64,000 bases of DNA from Bacteroidota bacterium (lineage in GTDB: Bacteria; Bacteroidota; Bacteroidia; Sphingobacteriales; Sphingobacteriaceae). The notes beneath the pieces are model-generated. The model saw only the letters and a list, made by a program, of their open reading frames with translations. It did no database searches and was not told where the DNA came from. Location of the stretch: NCBI GenBank assembly GCA_023450085.1, contig JAEXHI010000030.1, positions 124,001 through 188,000 of the forward strand, given 5' to 3'. Each line of letters starts with the position of its first letter. The first letter of the stretch is position 1. Position numbers and translations under genes: made by a program. Below are positions 9,511-17,041 of this stretch, piece by piece.

Positions 9511-9630
9511 AGCATTGAGTTAAGTTTGCTATGGTTTTGATTGCTGGAATAGCGAAAAAAAGATAGAGCGTCGGCATGAAATGGATTTCAAAACCAATTA
9601 ATTACTCAAAGATGCAAAGATTAATACTTC

Positions 9631-9659
9631 AAAAAATCACCCTTTTAGGGTGATTTTTT
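9631..9659. terminator. intrinsic terminator (AATCACCC stem)
   Basis: A 12-bp stem AAAAAATCACCC / GGGTGATTTTTT with loop TTTTA. Nearly the same stem recurs at 10340-10364, flanking the TPR gene on its other side. Confidence 0.8.
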
Positions 9660-9720
9660 ATTTTTTTCCAGAAAAAAATTGGAGTTTTCATAGGAAATTT
9701 CGCAGGGCTATTCTAAAGAC

Positions 9721-10218
9721 TTAATCGGCGAGTTGTACTTTGTTATCCATCGATTTAAGCATATTTAAACCCACAAGTGCCAATCCATTTTCAGGAAATT
9801 CTTTCAACACTTGCTCATAATATTCTTTCGCTTTTTGTCCATTTCCTATCTGACGGTAACAGAATGCAATGTTACAAAGTCCCATTTCTTTATAAGACAT
9901 TCTTGAAGAAGTTAAAAGTGTTAAGAAACGATACTTGTCAACCCACCTATTTTCACTAAAATATTCAACACTCTTTTCAAAATAAGGAAGTGCTTCTTCA
10001 AATTTCTGCTTCCTGACAAGCTTCATTCCTTGTCTATGCCTTTTTGCAATTAAATTCCTAAATAAAAAAGCGACGATGGAATACGTCAACGCCCCGAAGA
10101 TGAATGCCTCATCAACGCTTGCTAAATGATATAAATAGGTCATTAGCACCACAAGAATAAGCTGAAAGATAAAAGAAAGCCAAGAGATTTGTCTAATCGT
10201 TGGTACGTTTGATGCCAT
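9721..10218 (-). CDS. TPR-repeat membrane protein
   Basis: 165 residues. Two hydrophobic segments (about 12-30 and 38-55) are followed by two tetratricopeptide-like helical pairs: KFEEALPYFEKSVEYF (about 80-95) and MGLCNIAFCYRQIGNGQKAKEYYEQVLKEFP (split; about 112-145), which show the A/Y/G pattern of TPRs. It is probably an inner-membrane protein with a cytoplasmic TPR tail for protein contacts. No specific role is known. It is the last host gene before the transposable element. Confidence 0.75.
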   Translation of the reverse strand: MASNVPTIRQISWLSFIFQLILVVLMTYLYHLASVDEAFIFGALTYSIVAFLFRNLIAKRHRQGMKLVRKQKFEEALPYFEKSVEYFSENRWVDKYRFLTLLTSSRMSYKEMGLCNIAFCYRQIGNGQKAKEYYEQVLKEFPENGLALVGLNMLKSMDNKVQLAD

Positions 10219-10529
10219 AAGTCGTCGATGATCTTGAAATAGGTGATGTACTTTTAATAGTTATTTTAAAAGCTGTATCAGCGTGATTCAAGTTTCAATA
10301 TACCAATTTACAAGTCAAATATAAAAGATTATTCCTTCAAAAATCACCCCTTTAGGGTGATTTTCTTTCTTTTTTGAAATAACGAACACTCCAACATTTT
10401 AGAAATCACCAAGATCTTTGCTTTAAAAACCTGTGAGGATCTTTCTATAGCTAAAATCCTCCACCTGTCCCCCGCCAAAGGGGGATACGCTGCAATTAAC
10501 GTTATCTCGATTTATATGACAAGAGCAAA
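10219..10529. other. host intergenic stretch left of the element, with hairpins
   Basis: No gene is seen. It holds a terminator-like stem at 10340-10364 (AAAATCACCC / GGGTGATTTT) and a small TCCCCC-gccaaa-GGGGGA hairpin near 10470. The last five bases, GCAAA (10525-10529), are the proposed left copy of the target duplication. Confidence 0.6.
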
Positions 10530-10801
10530 TGACTTTTATACTTGTTCTGTTTTTTTGATTCTGTTATTTATACCCCCTAAAACGAACCGTGTCATTTTAG
10601 GGCTTTTTCTACAGGAGTTTCAAAAACGAAGTGCTCTAAACAAAGAAGCCTCCTTCAAAACCTATTTCATGCTAAAACCCATAATGATCTCTTTTTTAGA
10701 AGCAAAGGCCATCATTACCTGTTTTTCCAAATCCATAACAACCACGCAAGAGAAGAATTAGAGGGACACTTAGGGAGACATTAAGGGAGACAAAACGGTG
10801 C
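10530..10801. other. left end of the element with candidate transposase-binding sites
   Basis: The end begins TGACTTTTATAC. A possible binding site at 10579-10591 (AAAACGAaccGTG) lies 49 bases from the end; the right end has AAAACGAtttGTG 53 bases from its border. A weaker relative (AAAACGAaGTGCT) starts at 10623. At 10762-10792 there are three imperfect copies of AGGGAGACA, followed by AAAACGGTGC. The first site also lies in a hairpin CCCTAAAA/TTTTAGGG followed by CTTTTT, which may instead be an inward-facing terminator that shields or isolates the element. Confidence 0.45.
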
Positions 10802-10967
10802 AAAAACAGCAGCATAGCATCCGCCCTATCCATGTTGAAAAGGATTTTCTCCACCTCAAGACTGGGATTCAAGGGTAGATATTCTCTTATTTTTTACGCT
10901 TACGTTTTCAATAAAGCGCTCGCCTATAAAGCATTATGTATTTTACACCTAAATTATTTGCGTGTGG

Positions 10968-11636
10968 TTACTCTAAACGTATTACGCCTACCACAATAGC
11001 AACCTTATATATAGCCGAAACAGGCAAATTAAATGGCGGGTAAAACTCAGAATTATCCGATTTGCAGATCAGCACATCCTTTTTATCGGGATTTTCAAAC
11101 AAGCGCTTTACAATGGCGCCCTGTTCCGTATCCAACACATAAGGCTTGCCCCACTGCACAAAGCTGAGATCTTTAAGCGGCTTGCAGGCCAACAAATCCC
11201 CGCTTGCATATTTTGGGTACATGGAATTTCCAGCAACAGAAATCAGATACTTCGCCCCCCTTTTTTCAAACAAAGGAACTTCGTAATAATCGGTCACCTC
11301 ATTTTCGATCACCTGGATATCGCCATTTCCAAACCCAGCCATGGCATCAATAGGAATAAGCGGCAAACCTAAGCCACTACTGCTTTCCTTTTTAACAAGG
11401 CGTTTAGAACCATAAGGCGCTTGAGGCTCCCTAACAACGGTACTATGACCGCCCTCAATCAATTCATAAACACTTTTATTTATCGACTTAGCAATCTCTT
11501 CGATGAAAGACAACTTTAAATCATCAGAATTAAGTTTACTTTGAAGGTTTTGAGGAGAAACCCCCATGCTTCTAGCAATCTCAGCCAATTCAACATTATA
11601 TTTTTTTAGCCTGATTTTCAGTTCGTTACCGGTCAT
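10968..11636 (-). CDS. LexA-like self-cleaving prophage repressor (HTH + S24)
   Basis: 222 residues. The N-terminal XRE-type helix-turn-helix spans about 1-60 (VELAEIARSMGVSPQNLQSK region). A linker leads to an S24 peptidase domain: putative Ala100-Gly101 cleavage bond in DAMAGFGN, catalytic Ser138 in GNSMYPKY and Lys177 in GAIVKRLF. The order and spacings (about 38 from bond to Ser, 39 from Ser to Lys) suit LexA/CI-type autoproteolysis. This implies induction after DNA damage (family knowledge plus inference). It is divergent from ner and the transposase, with the operator region in between. Confidence 0.9.
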   Translation of the reverse strand: MTGNELKIRLKKYNVELAEIARSMGVSPQNLQSKLNSDDLKLSFIEEIAKSINKSVYELIEGGHSTVVREPQAPYGSKRLVKKESSSGLGLPLIPIDAMAGFGNGDIQVIENEVTDYYEVPLFEKRGAKYLISVAGNSMYPKYASGDLLACKPLKDLSFVQWGKPYVLDTEQGAIVKRLFENPDKKDVLICKSDNSEFYPPFNLPVSAIYKVAIVVGVIRLE

Positions 11637-11669
11637 GATAAATAAATTAATTTATAATAGCTTTTTTAT

Positions 11670-11717
11670 ATAAACAATAGTGTTTATTTTTGCGTATACT
11701 ATTTACAAATATGTAAA
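11670..11717 (+). promoter_or_regulatory. early operator-promoter region
   Basis: An 18-base dyad ATAAACA-atag-TGTTTAT occupies 11670-11687. Its right half overlaps TATTTTTG (11685-11692), a good TAnnTTTG -7 box of the Bacteroidota type. A second dyad, TTTACA-AATA-TGTAAA, lies at 11702-11717, six bases before the ner-like start. The first dyad recurs with the same half-sites at 19268-19285, also overlapping TATTTTTG. These are the likely repressor (first) and Ner-like (second) binding sites. Confidence 0.65.
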
Positions 11718-11722
11718 CAATT

Positions 11723-11923
11723 ATGCACGCATCCAAAGAACTAGTTAAATATCCTGAAAACCTTGTACTGGCCGAGGCCCTAAAGCAAACGGGCATCAGC
11801 TATAAACACATTGCCAAAAGAATAAATGTAAGTCGCGTATACCTGAGCAGAGTGCTTAACGGAAAAGACAAAGGCGGACAAATTATCGGAAAACTAAAAG
11901 AGATCGCAGAACTAACCCAATAA
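11723..11923 (+). CDS. Ner-like small HTH regulator
   Basis: 66 residues carrying a helix-turn-helix (about 22-48: GISYKHIAKRINVSRVYLSRVL split; the recognition helix is VSRVYLSRVL). It is first in the transposition operon, three bases before the transposase start, and divergent from the LexA-like repressor. This is the position of Ner in Mu-like phages, where a small DNA-binding protein turns down early and repressor transcription. The role is inferred from position and fold. Confidence 0.75.
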   Translation: MHASKELVKYPENLVLAEALKQTGISYKHIAKRINVSRVYLSRVLNGKDKGGQIIGKLKEIAELTQ

Positions 11924-11926
11924 ACA

Positions 11927-13987
11927 ATGAGCAGCTCTCCCTACGAAATACACAACAATCATTACGGCGTAAGGCTAAGCTTTATCGTCAGCGACCACCA
12001 TCGCCGACATAAAGAAAGCATAAAACTATTGGCTTATGATGCCTACAAAAAAAGAGCTTCACGCAAAGAAGGCTTTAGGCTTAGAGAAGGCAAAGGCTTA
12101 GGAAACGAAGCGCTCATCAATTTCGAAAAGCTTAACCTTACCGAACAACAAGCATTAGTAGACAGATGGGGAGAGCCTGCCAAAACTGCCAAAATCCACC
12201 AGTTTAAAGATTTTATTGAAGAAGACCCTGCCGCCATCACTTTTTTCGGCGCTTATCGCTTATCAGACAAACGTAGCTTACCTAATGATGTGATCTTGGA
12301 ATACACTACAAATGCCCATGTTTTGAACGCATGCCATACGATCATTACCAACAGTGCCGCACGACGCAAAGCGATGGGTGGCGTTCGCGCTAACCTTTGG
12401 ACGAAGCTAACCGACTGCATCATCAACCTCAACAAAAAGGAATTTCCTCACACGCTTCCTGCAAACCCTCGTCGCTTGCAAGAAAAATACAGGCTTTACA
12501 AAAAAGAAGGTTACACGGCTTTAATACACAAGGGCTTTTGCAACAACAACAGTCGTAAAGTTACCGTAGACATTGAAAGGTTGATCCTAAGCTTATATGT
12601 ACAAAGCAACAAACCCTATGTTACAGAAGTGGCCAGCGATTACTGGAGATTTTTGGCAGGCGATATCGACATCGTTGATTTTAAAACAGGTGAAATATAC
12701 GATCGCAAGCATTTTTACGAGAACGGACAGCCCATCACGCTAAGCGAAGCCACCATTTGGAACTACATCAATCAGCCTTCTAATCGGGCAATTGTTGACA
12801 AATACAGAATGGATAGCCAAACTTACCAAAGCGTACACGGGCCTCACCACCATCGTCATGCGCCCAATTACTCGTTCAGCAAAATCTCTATGGACGACAG
12901 GGACTTACCTCGAAAAACACCAAACGGAAAACGAGTAAAAGCTTATTACGCTTACGATGTGGCTAGCGGCTGTATCATTGGTTTTGCGCACAGCTTATCT
13001 AAAACAACAGAACTGTTTATCAACTGCATGCGCAACATGTTCCACTTTCTAGATCAAAACAGTTACGGGATGCCTTTGCAAGTAGAAGTTGAACACCATT
13101 TGGTAAACAACTTTAAAGATGACCTGATGAAAGCAGGAGTAGTTTTCCCATTTGTGCGCTGGTGTAATGCAGGCAATTCGCAAGAAAAATGGGCCGAAAC
13201 AGGTAACCGCATCAAGAAGTATGGTTTTGAGAAGAGACATCAGGATGGAATAGGCCGCTTTTACGCTAAACTAGAGGCCAACAGAACCAAAAGCGAGAAA
13301 ATATTTGATGCCGACAACGACAACTACAAAGAAAAAACTTACAGCTACGAAGTTTTGGTGGCAGATGATTTGGAAATCATAGAGAAGTACAATAACGCCC
13401 TACATCCGAACCAAAAAAAATACAAGGATTTAACCAGAACACAGGTGCTACAAATGTATACCAACCCACAAATGGCCCACATTGACAGGCCGCTACTGAT
13501 GAGATACATTGGAAACAGCACCGCAACAACCATTAGGAGAAACCAATATGTAGCCGTAAAGCAAGCCAAGTATGCACTGCCCTCTCCAGAAGTAATGGAA
13601 CAGTTGCTTCCTAACAATTACGAAGTGACTGCCTATCACCTGCAGAATGAGCAAAATGAAGTAGACTGTGTATATCTCTACCAAAATGAGGTCTTCATTT
13701 GCAAATGCGACAAAATAAAAGCCTACAACACCGCCAATGCGGAGTGGCTTGACCAAGATGCAAATCATTATCAAGAGCAGGCCAAATACGTTTCGAGGTT
13801 CAACCAAAAAATTAAAGCAGGCAAGAATGAACTGGGCAGACTGAAAGTGATGGAAAAGACTGGATATGAATATGACACCCCTGTAGCGATTGTCCAACCA
13901 CAAGTACCCGAACCTAGCCATATCATTGACTTTGAAGAAGCATACGACAACGATTTTAACAGGCTAAACGCCATTAACTCACTATAA
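11927..13987 (+). CDS. MuA-type DDE transposase
   Basis: 686 residues, about the size of MuA (663). An RNase H-like (rve) core spans about 310-480. Candidate acidic residues are Asp323/324 in SMDDRDLP and Glu424 in SQEKWAETGN. The residue in the middle position appears to be Glu389 (LQVEVEHHL), exactly 35 before Glu424, not the usual Asp. A C-terminal region (about 520-686) would match the MuA beta-barrel and the MuB-contact tail. The next gene, two bases on, is a MuB-like ATPase. It should catalyse strand transfer for replicative transposition of the element. Confidence 0.9.
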   Translation: MSSSPYEIHNNHYGVRLSFIVSDHHRRHKESIKLLAYDAYKKRASRKEGFRLREGKGLGNEALINFEKLNLTEQQALVDRWGEPAKTAKIHQFKDFIEEDPAAITFFGAYRLSDKRSLPNDVILEYTTNAHVLNACHTIITNSAARRKAMGGVRANLWTKLTDCIINLNKKEFPHTLPANPRRLQEKYRLYKKEGYTALIHKGFCNNNSRKVTVDIERLILSLYVQSNKPYVTEVASDYWRFLAGDIDIVDFKTGEIYDRKHFYENGQPITLSEATIWNYINQPSNRAIVDKYRMDSQTYQSVHGPHHHRHAPNYSFSKISMDDRDLPRKTPNGKRVKAYYAYDVASGCIIGFAHSLSKTTELFINCMRNMFHFLDQNSYGMPLQVEVEHHLVNNFKDDLMKAGVVFPFVRWCNAGNSQEKWAETGNRIKKYGFEKRHQDGIGRFYAKLEANRTKSEKIFDADNDNYKEKTYSYEVLVADDLEIIEKYNNALHPNQKKYKDLTRTQVLQMYTNPQMAHIDRPLLMRYIGNSTATTIRRNQYVAVKQAKYALPSPEVMEQLLPNNYEVTAYHLQNEQNEVDCVYLYQNEVFICKCDKIKAYNTANAEWLDQDANHYQEQAKYVSRFNQKIKAGKNELGRLKVMEKTGYEYDTPVAIVQPQVPEPSHIIDFEEAYDNDFNRLNAINSL

Positions 13988-13989
13988 CT

Positions 13990-14856
13990 ATGATTACACC
14001 AACCATTAAAGAGAAGATAATAGCAGCCATTAGCACTCAAAGAAAATTATACAGTAGCGATGCCAAACAAGCCATTGCACTGGGCATTAATGCCGCACAA
14101 TTAAACCGCGTTAAAAAAGGTGAATTTGAAAATGTACTAAGCAATGCCAACTGGATCAGACTGGCAAGATTGCTAGATATCCAATTTAACGATACGCCAC
14201 AATGGGTCACCGCTAAAACACCCACCTACAATTTCATTTACCAGCAGCTGAGCGCCTGCCAAACCTCAAGCCTATCAGCCATGCTTTGTGATTTACCAGG
14301 CATCGGAAAAACATACACCGCTAGGCAATACGCCAGAGAAAACCCCAACGCCATTTATCTGGATTGCAGCCAGTACAAATCCAAACAAAAATTGACTAGG
14401 GCCATCGCCAAAGAATATGGCGTAACGCACACCGGCAGATACAACGAGATGTACAACGATTTAATTTACTATCTGTTGAGCATCCCTTCGCCCCTAATTA
14501 TTCTAGATGAGGTTGGCGACCTGGACTACGCCGCTTTTTTAGAGCTAAAAGCACTATGGAATGCCACCGACAAATGCTGTGCCTGGTATATGATGGGAGC
14601 CGATGGCCTACGAGAAAAGATAGAACGCAACAAACACCTAAACAAAGTGGGCTATGCCGAAATTTTTGATCGATATGGCAACAAATACCAAGAAATAGTT
14701 CCCCAAGGGAAGACAGCAAGAGAGGAGTTTCTGCTCAAACAAGTAAGCCAAGTAGCTAGAGCCAACGGTATCCAAGACATCCAAAAACTATATGCCAAAT
14801 CTGGTTACAGCCTAAGAAGAGTTTACATAGAAGTACAAAAATTAAAAGTAGCGTAA
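13990..14856 (+). CDS. MuB-type transposition target-selection ATPase
   Basis: 288 residues. The N-terminal part (about 1-65) looks like a small HTH domain, as in MuB. The AAA+ core follows with Walker A DLPGIGKT (101-108) and Walker B LIILDE (169-174). A sensor-like YMMGADGLREK lies near 200. MuB binds target DNA in an ATP-dependent way and brings it to the transposase. The start is two bases after the transposase stop, and its stop overlaps the next ATG (TAATG), so the genes are coupled. Confidence 0.9.
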   Translation: MITPTIKEKIIAAISTQRKLYSSDAKQAIALGINAAQLNRVKKGEFENVLSNANWIRLARLLDIQFNDTPQWVTAKTPTYNFIYQQLSACQTSSLSAMLCDLPGIGKTYTARQYARENPNAIYLDCSQYKSKQKLTRAIAKEYGVTHTGRYNEMYNDLIYYLLSIPSPLIILDEVGDLDYAAFLELKALWNATDKCCAWYMMGADGLREKIERNKHLNKVGYAEIFDRYGNKYQEIVPQGKTAREEFLLKQVSQVARANGIQDIQKLYAKSGYSLRRVYIEVQKLKVA

Positions 14857-15518
14857 TGGAAATGATAGCACAAACAAAACGAACCAAATCACTTAACGAC
14901 TTGCCCAGGGCAAAAAGTGCCAAAGAACTGCAAACCATGAAATTTAAAGCATGGTCGTTCGAAGGAAAATGGAAAGATTTTTTGGGCACTCCAGAAACTA
15001 CAGGCTGCTGGATGATATGGGGCAACTCATTCAACGGTAAAACAAGCTTTGTGCTGCAACTATGCAAGTACCTTTCCAACTTCGAAAATGTCATTTACAA
15101 CGATCTGGAAGAAGGTTGGTGCCAGGATACCCAAGATGCCGTTAAAGCCGCTGGGCTGGATAATGTTGGCAACAAGTTCCTACATCTCCACAAAGAACAG
15201 TTGCCTCTTTTGAAAAAAAGACTGCAAAAGCACAAAAGCGCTAACATCGTAGTCATTAACAGCCTACAATATGCCGAGCTCAATCTGAAAGGATATATGG
15301 AATTAAGGGCAATGTTCCCCAAAAAGCTCTTTATCCTAATTAGCCACGCAGAAGGAAAACATCCCGAAGGCAGAATAGCCAAACGAATTAGGTACGACTG
15401 CGCCAAAAAAATTAGAGTTGAAGGCTTTAGGGCCTTTGCGCAAGTAAGAGGAAAAGGCCTTGGCCAATACGATATATGGCCCGAAGGCGCCGCACAATAC
15501 TGGAACGAACTACAATAA
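14856..15518 (+). CDS. RecA/Sak4-like P-loop ATPase
   Basis: 220 residues starting on the last base of the MuB-like gene. The Walker A loop is GNSFNGKTS (56-64). A hydrophobic strand VVINSLQY (about 130-137) is a plausible Walker B-like region, and LFILISHAEGK follows. The size and layout resemble the small Sak4/RadA-like ATPases of phages that act in single-strand annealing or recombination. The assignment is by fold and motif, and the substrate is not known. In the element it belongs to the early (transposition/replication) operon. Confidence 0.65.
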   Translation: MEMIAQTKRTKSLNDLPRAKSAKELQTMKFKAWSFEGKWKDFLGTPETTGCWMIWGNSFNGKTSFVLQLCKYLSNFENVIYNDLEEGWCQDTQDAVKAAGLDNVGNKFLHLHKEQLPLLKKRLQKHKSANIVVINSLQYAELNLKGYMELRAMFPKKLFILISHAEGKHPEGRIAKRIRYDCAKKIRVEGFRAFAQVRGKGLGQYDIWPEGAAQYWNELQ

Positions 15519-15528
15519 AACACCAACC

Positions 15529-15885
15529 ATGAAAGATTTTAACAAACATGTGAAACAGATGGCCCAACATGTCAACGTAACTGAAGAGTTTATCAACAAC
15601 CTTTTCCTAGATACTGCCAATGAATTTTTAAAAAACTATACCAACAACGAAAACCTAGCTACGCTATGGAAAGCAACCCCAGAGTTTTGGGCTTGGTGGC
15701 AACAAATATGGATGAACAGAGATCGGATGATTTTAAAACGGTATCCTCATCGTATCACCGCCAGCCGCCGCAGTGAGATGTACAAGGTATGGCACAGTCC
15801 ACAGTTTATGCAGGTGCGACCAAACCTAAAAGCATATCAGGCCTTTACATCCATCGCAAAACAAAAACAAGTATTCATCAAATAA
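15529..15885 (+). CDS. early-region protein of unknown function
   Basis: 118 residues from the ATG at 15529 (MKDFNKHVKQ); an upstream ATG at 15460 lies inside the preceding ATPase gene and is unlikely. It is rich in Trp and aromatic residues (FWAWWQQIWMNRD about 61-73), with basic stretches after it. I do not recognise it. Its place between the ATPase and the DUF3164 gene fits the accessory early genes of Mu-like phages. Confidence 0.65.
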   Translation: MKDFNKHVKQMAQHVNVTEEFINNLFLDTANEFLKNYTNNENLATLWKATPEFWAWWQQIWMNRDRMILKRYPHRITASRRSEMYKVWHSPQFMQVRPNLKAYQAFTSIAKQKQVFIK

Positions 15886-15896
15886 ACAATCAACAT

Positions 15897-16100
15897 ATGA
15901 TTACCAACCAAAAAGTTGCGTACTACCAAAATAGCGAAGTGCGCATCATTAACCACAAACACCCACATTTTAATGCCCTAGGCAAAGTATTAAGAGGCGA
16001 ACAAACCCCAATGGGCTACGGGCTGGTCGTTAAACGATTCGATACACAGGAGCTCTTCTTCGTATTGGACGAAAACGACATAAAAGTCACCAAACGCTAA
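15897..16100 (+). CDS. small early-region protein
   Basis: 67 residues from the ATG at 15897 (MITNQKVAYY). A longer frame starting at 15789 overlaps the previous gene heavily. It is predicted to be mostly beta, with a VVKRFDTQELFFVLDENDIKV end. Its stop overlaps the next start (TAATG). Function unknown. Confidence 0.55.
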   Translation: MITNQKVAYYQNSEVRIINHKHPHFNALGKVLRGEQTPMGYGLVVKRFDTQELFFVLDENDIKVTKR

Positions 16101-16267
16101 TGTTACAGTACCAAATCAAAACGCTCGATACTAAAATCCAGATCAAAGCTGAAGAACTAAAAAGCCCCAAGTTAAGTCCACAGGAAAGATTAACGAAAAC
16201 CCGAGAGCTGATCGACCTTTTTAAAGAGCAAAACAAATTGTTAAAGCAAATATTCACAAAACCCTAA
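16100..16267 (+). CDS. very small helical protein of the early operon
   Basis: 55 residues, starting on the last base of the preceding gene and ending five bases before DUF3164. The sequence is almost entirely charged helix (KTLDTKIQIKAEELK, then ELIDLFKEQNKLLKQIF), suggesting a coiled coil. The tight overlap with both neighbours and the good open frame support a real gene. Function unknown. Confidence 0.6.
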   Translation: MLQYQIKTLDTKIQIKAEELKSPKLSPQERLTKTRELIDLFKEQNKLLKQIFTKP

Positions 16268-16271
16268 GCAC

Positions 16272-16916
16272 ATGAACACCAACATCATCAACGAGTTAAG
16301 CACAAAAGAGTTAGAAGCATTATTAATCAGTCGTAAAAAGCAGGAAAACGCAAAAAGAGAAGCCGATAAGAAAGTATACGTAGGTCAAAGAGATGAGATC
16401 ATTGATGAGTTGTTCTCAGAAGCGAAGGAATTAGCACTTTCAGTAGGCAGGTTCAAACAAAAAATGCACTCGGCAATGGACCTGCAAAAGCAGAAACTAG
16501 AAGCGTACGGCTCTATCAGAAGCAATAGCAAGGGCGGCTTTTCGATTCTTCACAGCGATGGCATTACGCAAATCACCCGTAGAAGAGATACCGACCCCAT
16601 GTGGGACGAAAGGGCACATAAAGCTGTGGAACTCATCAAAGATTTTTTAAGTGACACCGTTAAAAAACGTGATGCCAAACTACACAGCATCCTTTTAGGC
16701 TTTTTGGAGCGCAATGCCAAAGGCGATTTGGAATATGCCAAGGTAATGGACCTGCTGAACCATGAAGACAAATTTCAAGACGCCCGCTGGTTAGAAGGCT
16801 TGCGTTTGATCAAGGAAAGTTACTCACAAAGTTTTAAGGCTTTTGGTTACGAGTTTAAACAAAAAGACAATTATGGAAAATGGAAAGCTTTGGCACTTAA
16901 CTTTTCAAGTTTGTAA
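16272..16916 (+). CDS. DUF3164 protein (Mu-like phage early gene)
   Basis: 214 residues. The body (about 35-200) shows the DUF3164 pattern: a long helix, then YGSIRSNSKGGFSILHSD and ITQITRRRDTDPMWDER, followed by helices with the RDAKLHSILLGFLERNAKGD-type stretch. The family is typical of transposable phages, where it follows the transposition genes. Its biochemical role is not established. It ends the early operon; a strong terminator follows at 16969. Confidence 0.8.
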   Translation: MNTNIINELSTKELEALLISRKKQENAKREADKKVYVGQRDEIIDELFSEAKELALSVGRFKQKMHSAMDLQKQKLEAYGSIRSNSKGGFSILHSDGITQITRRRDTDPMWDERAHKAVELIKDFLSDTVKKRDAKLHSILLGFLERNAKGDLEYAKVMDLLNHEDKFQDARWLEGLRLIKESYSQSFKAFGYEFKQKDNYGKWKALALNFSSL

Positions 16917-16968
16917 TCGTAAAATCATCGAGAACTGATCAATTTCATATCTGCAAATAACGTAATAG

Positions 16969-17005
16969 AAGCGGTTAAGACGGGTAGTCTTAACCGCTTT
17001 TTTTT
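16969..17005. terminator. intrinsic terminator of the early operon
   Basis: A perfect 13-bp stem AAGCGGTTAAGAC / GTCTTAACCGCTT with loop GGGTA and a run of eight T or more. It ends the early operon and lies 36 bases before the convergent fibre gene. Confidence 0.9.
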
Positions 17006-17041
17006 GTTTCAAGCTAATGATTCTCCTTAACTCTTTTTATA

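Noticed and set aside
10516..10761. An 81-residue open frame on the plus strand across the left element end
   Set aside because: It starts outside the proposed border and runs through the candidate transposase sites and a terminator-like hairpin; the protein is not family-like.
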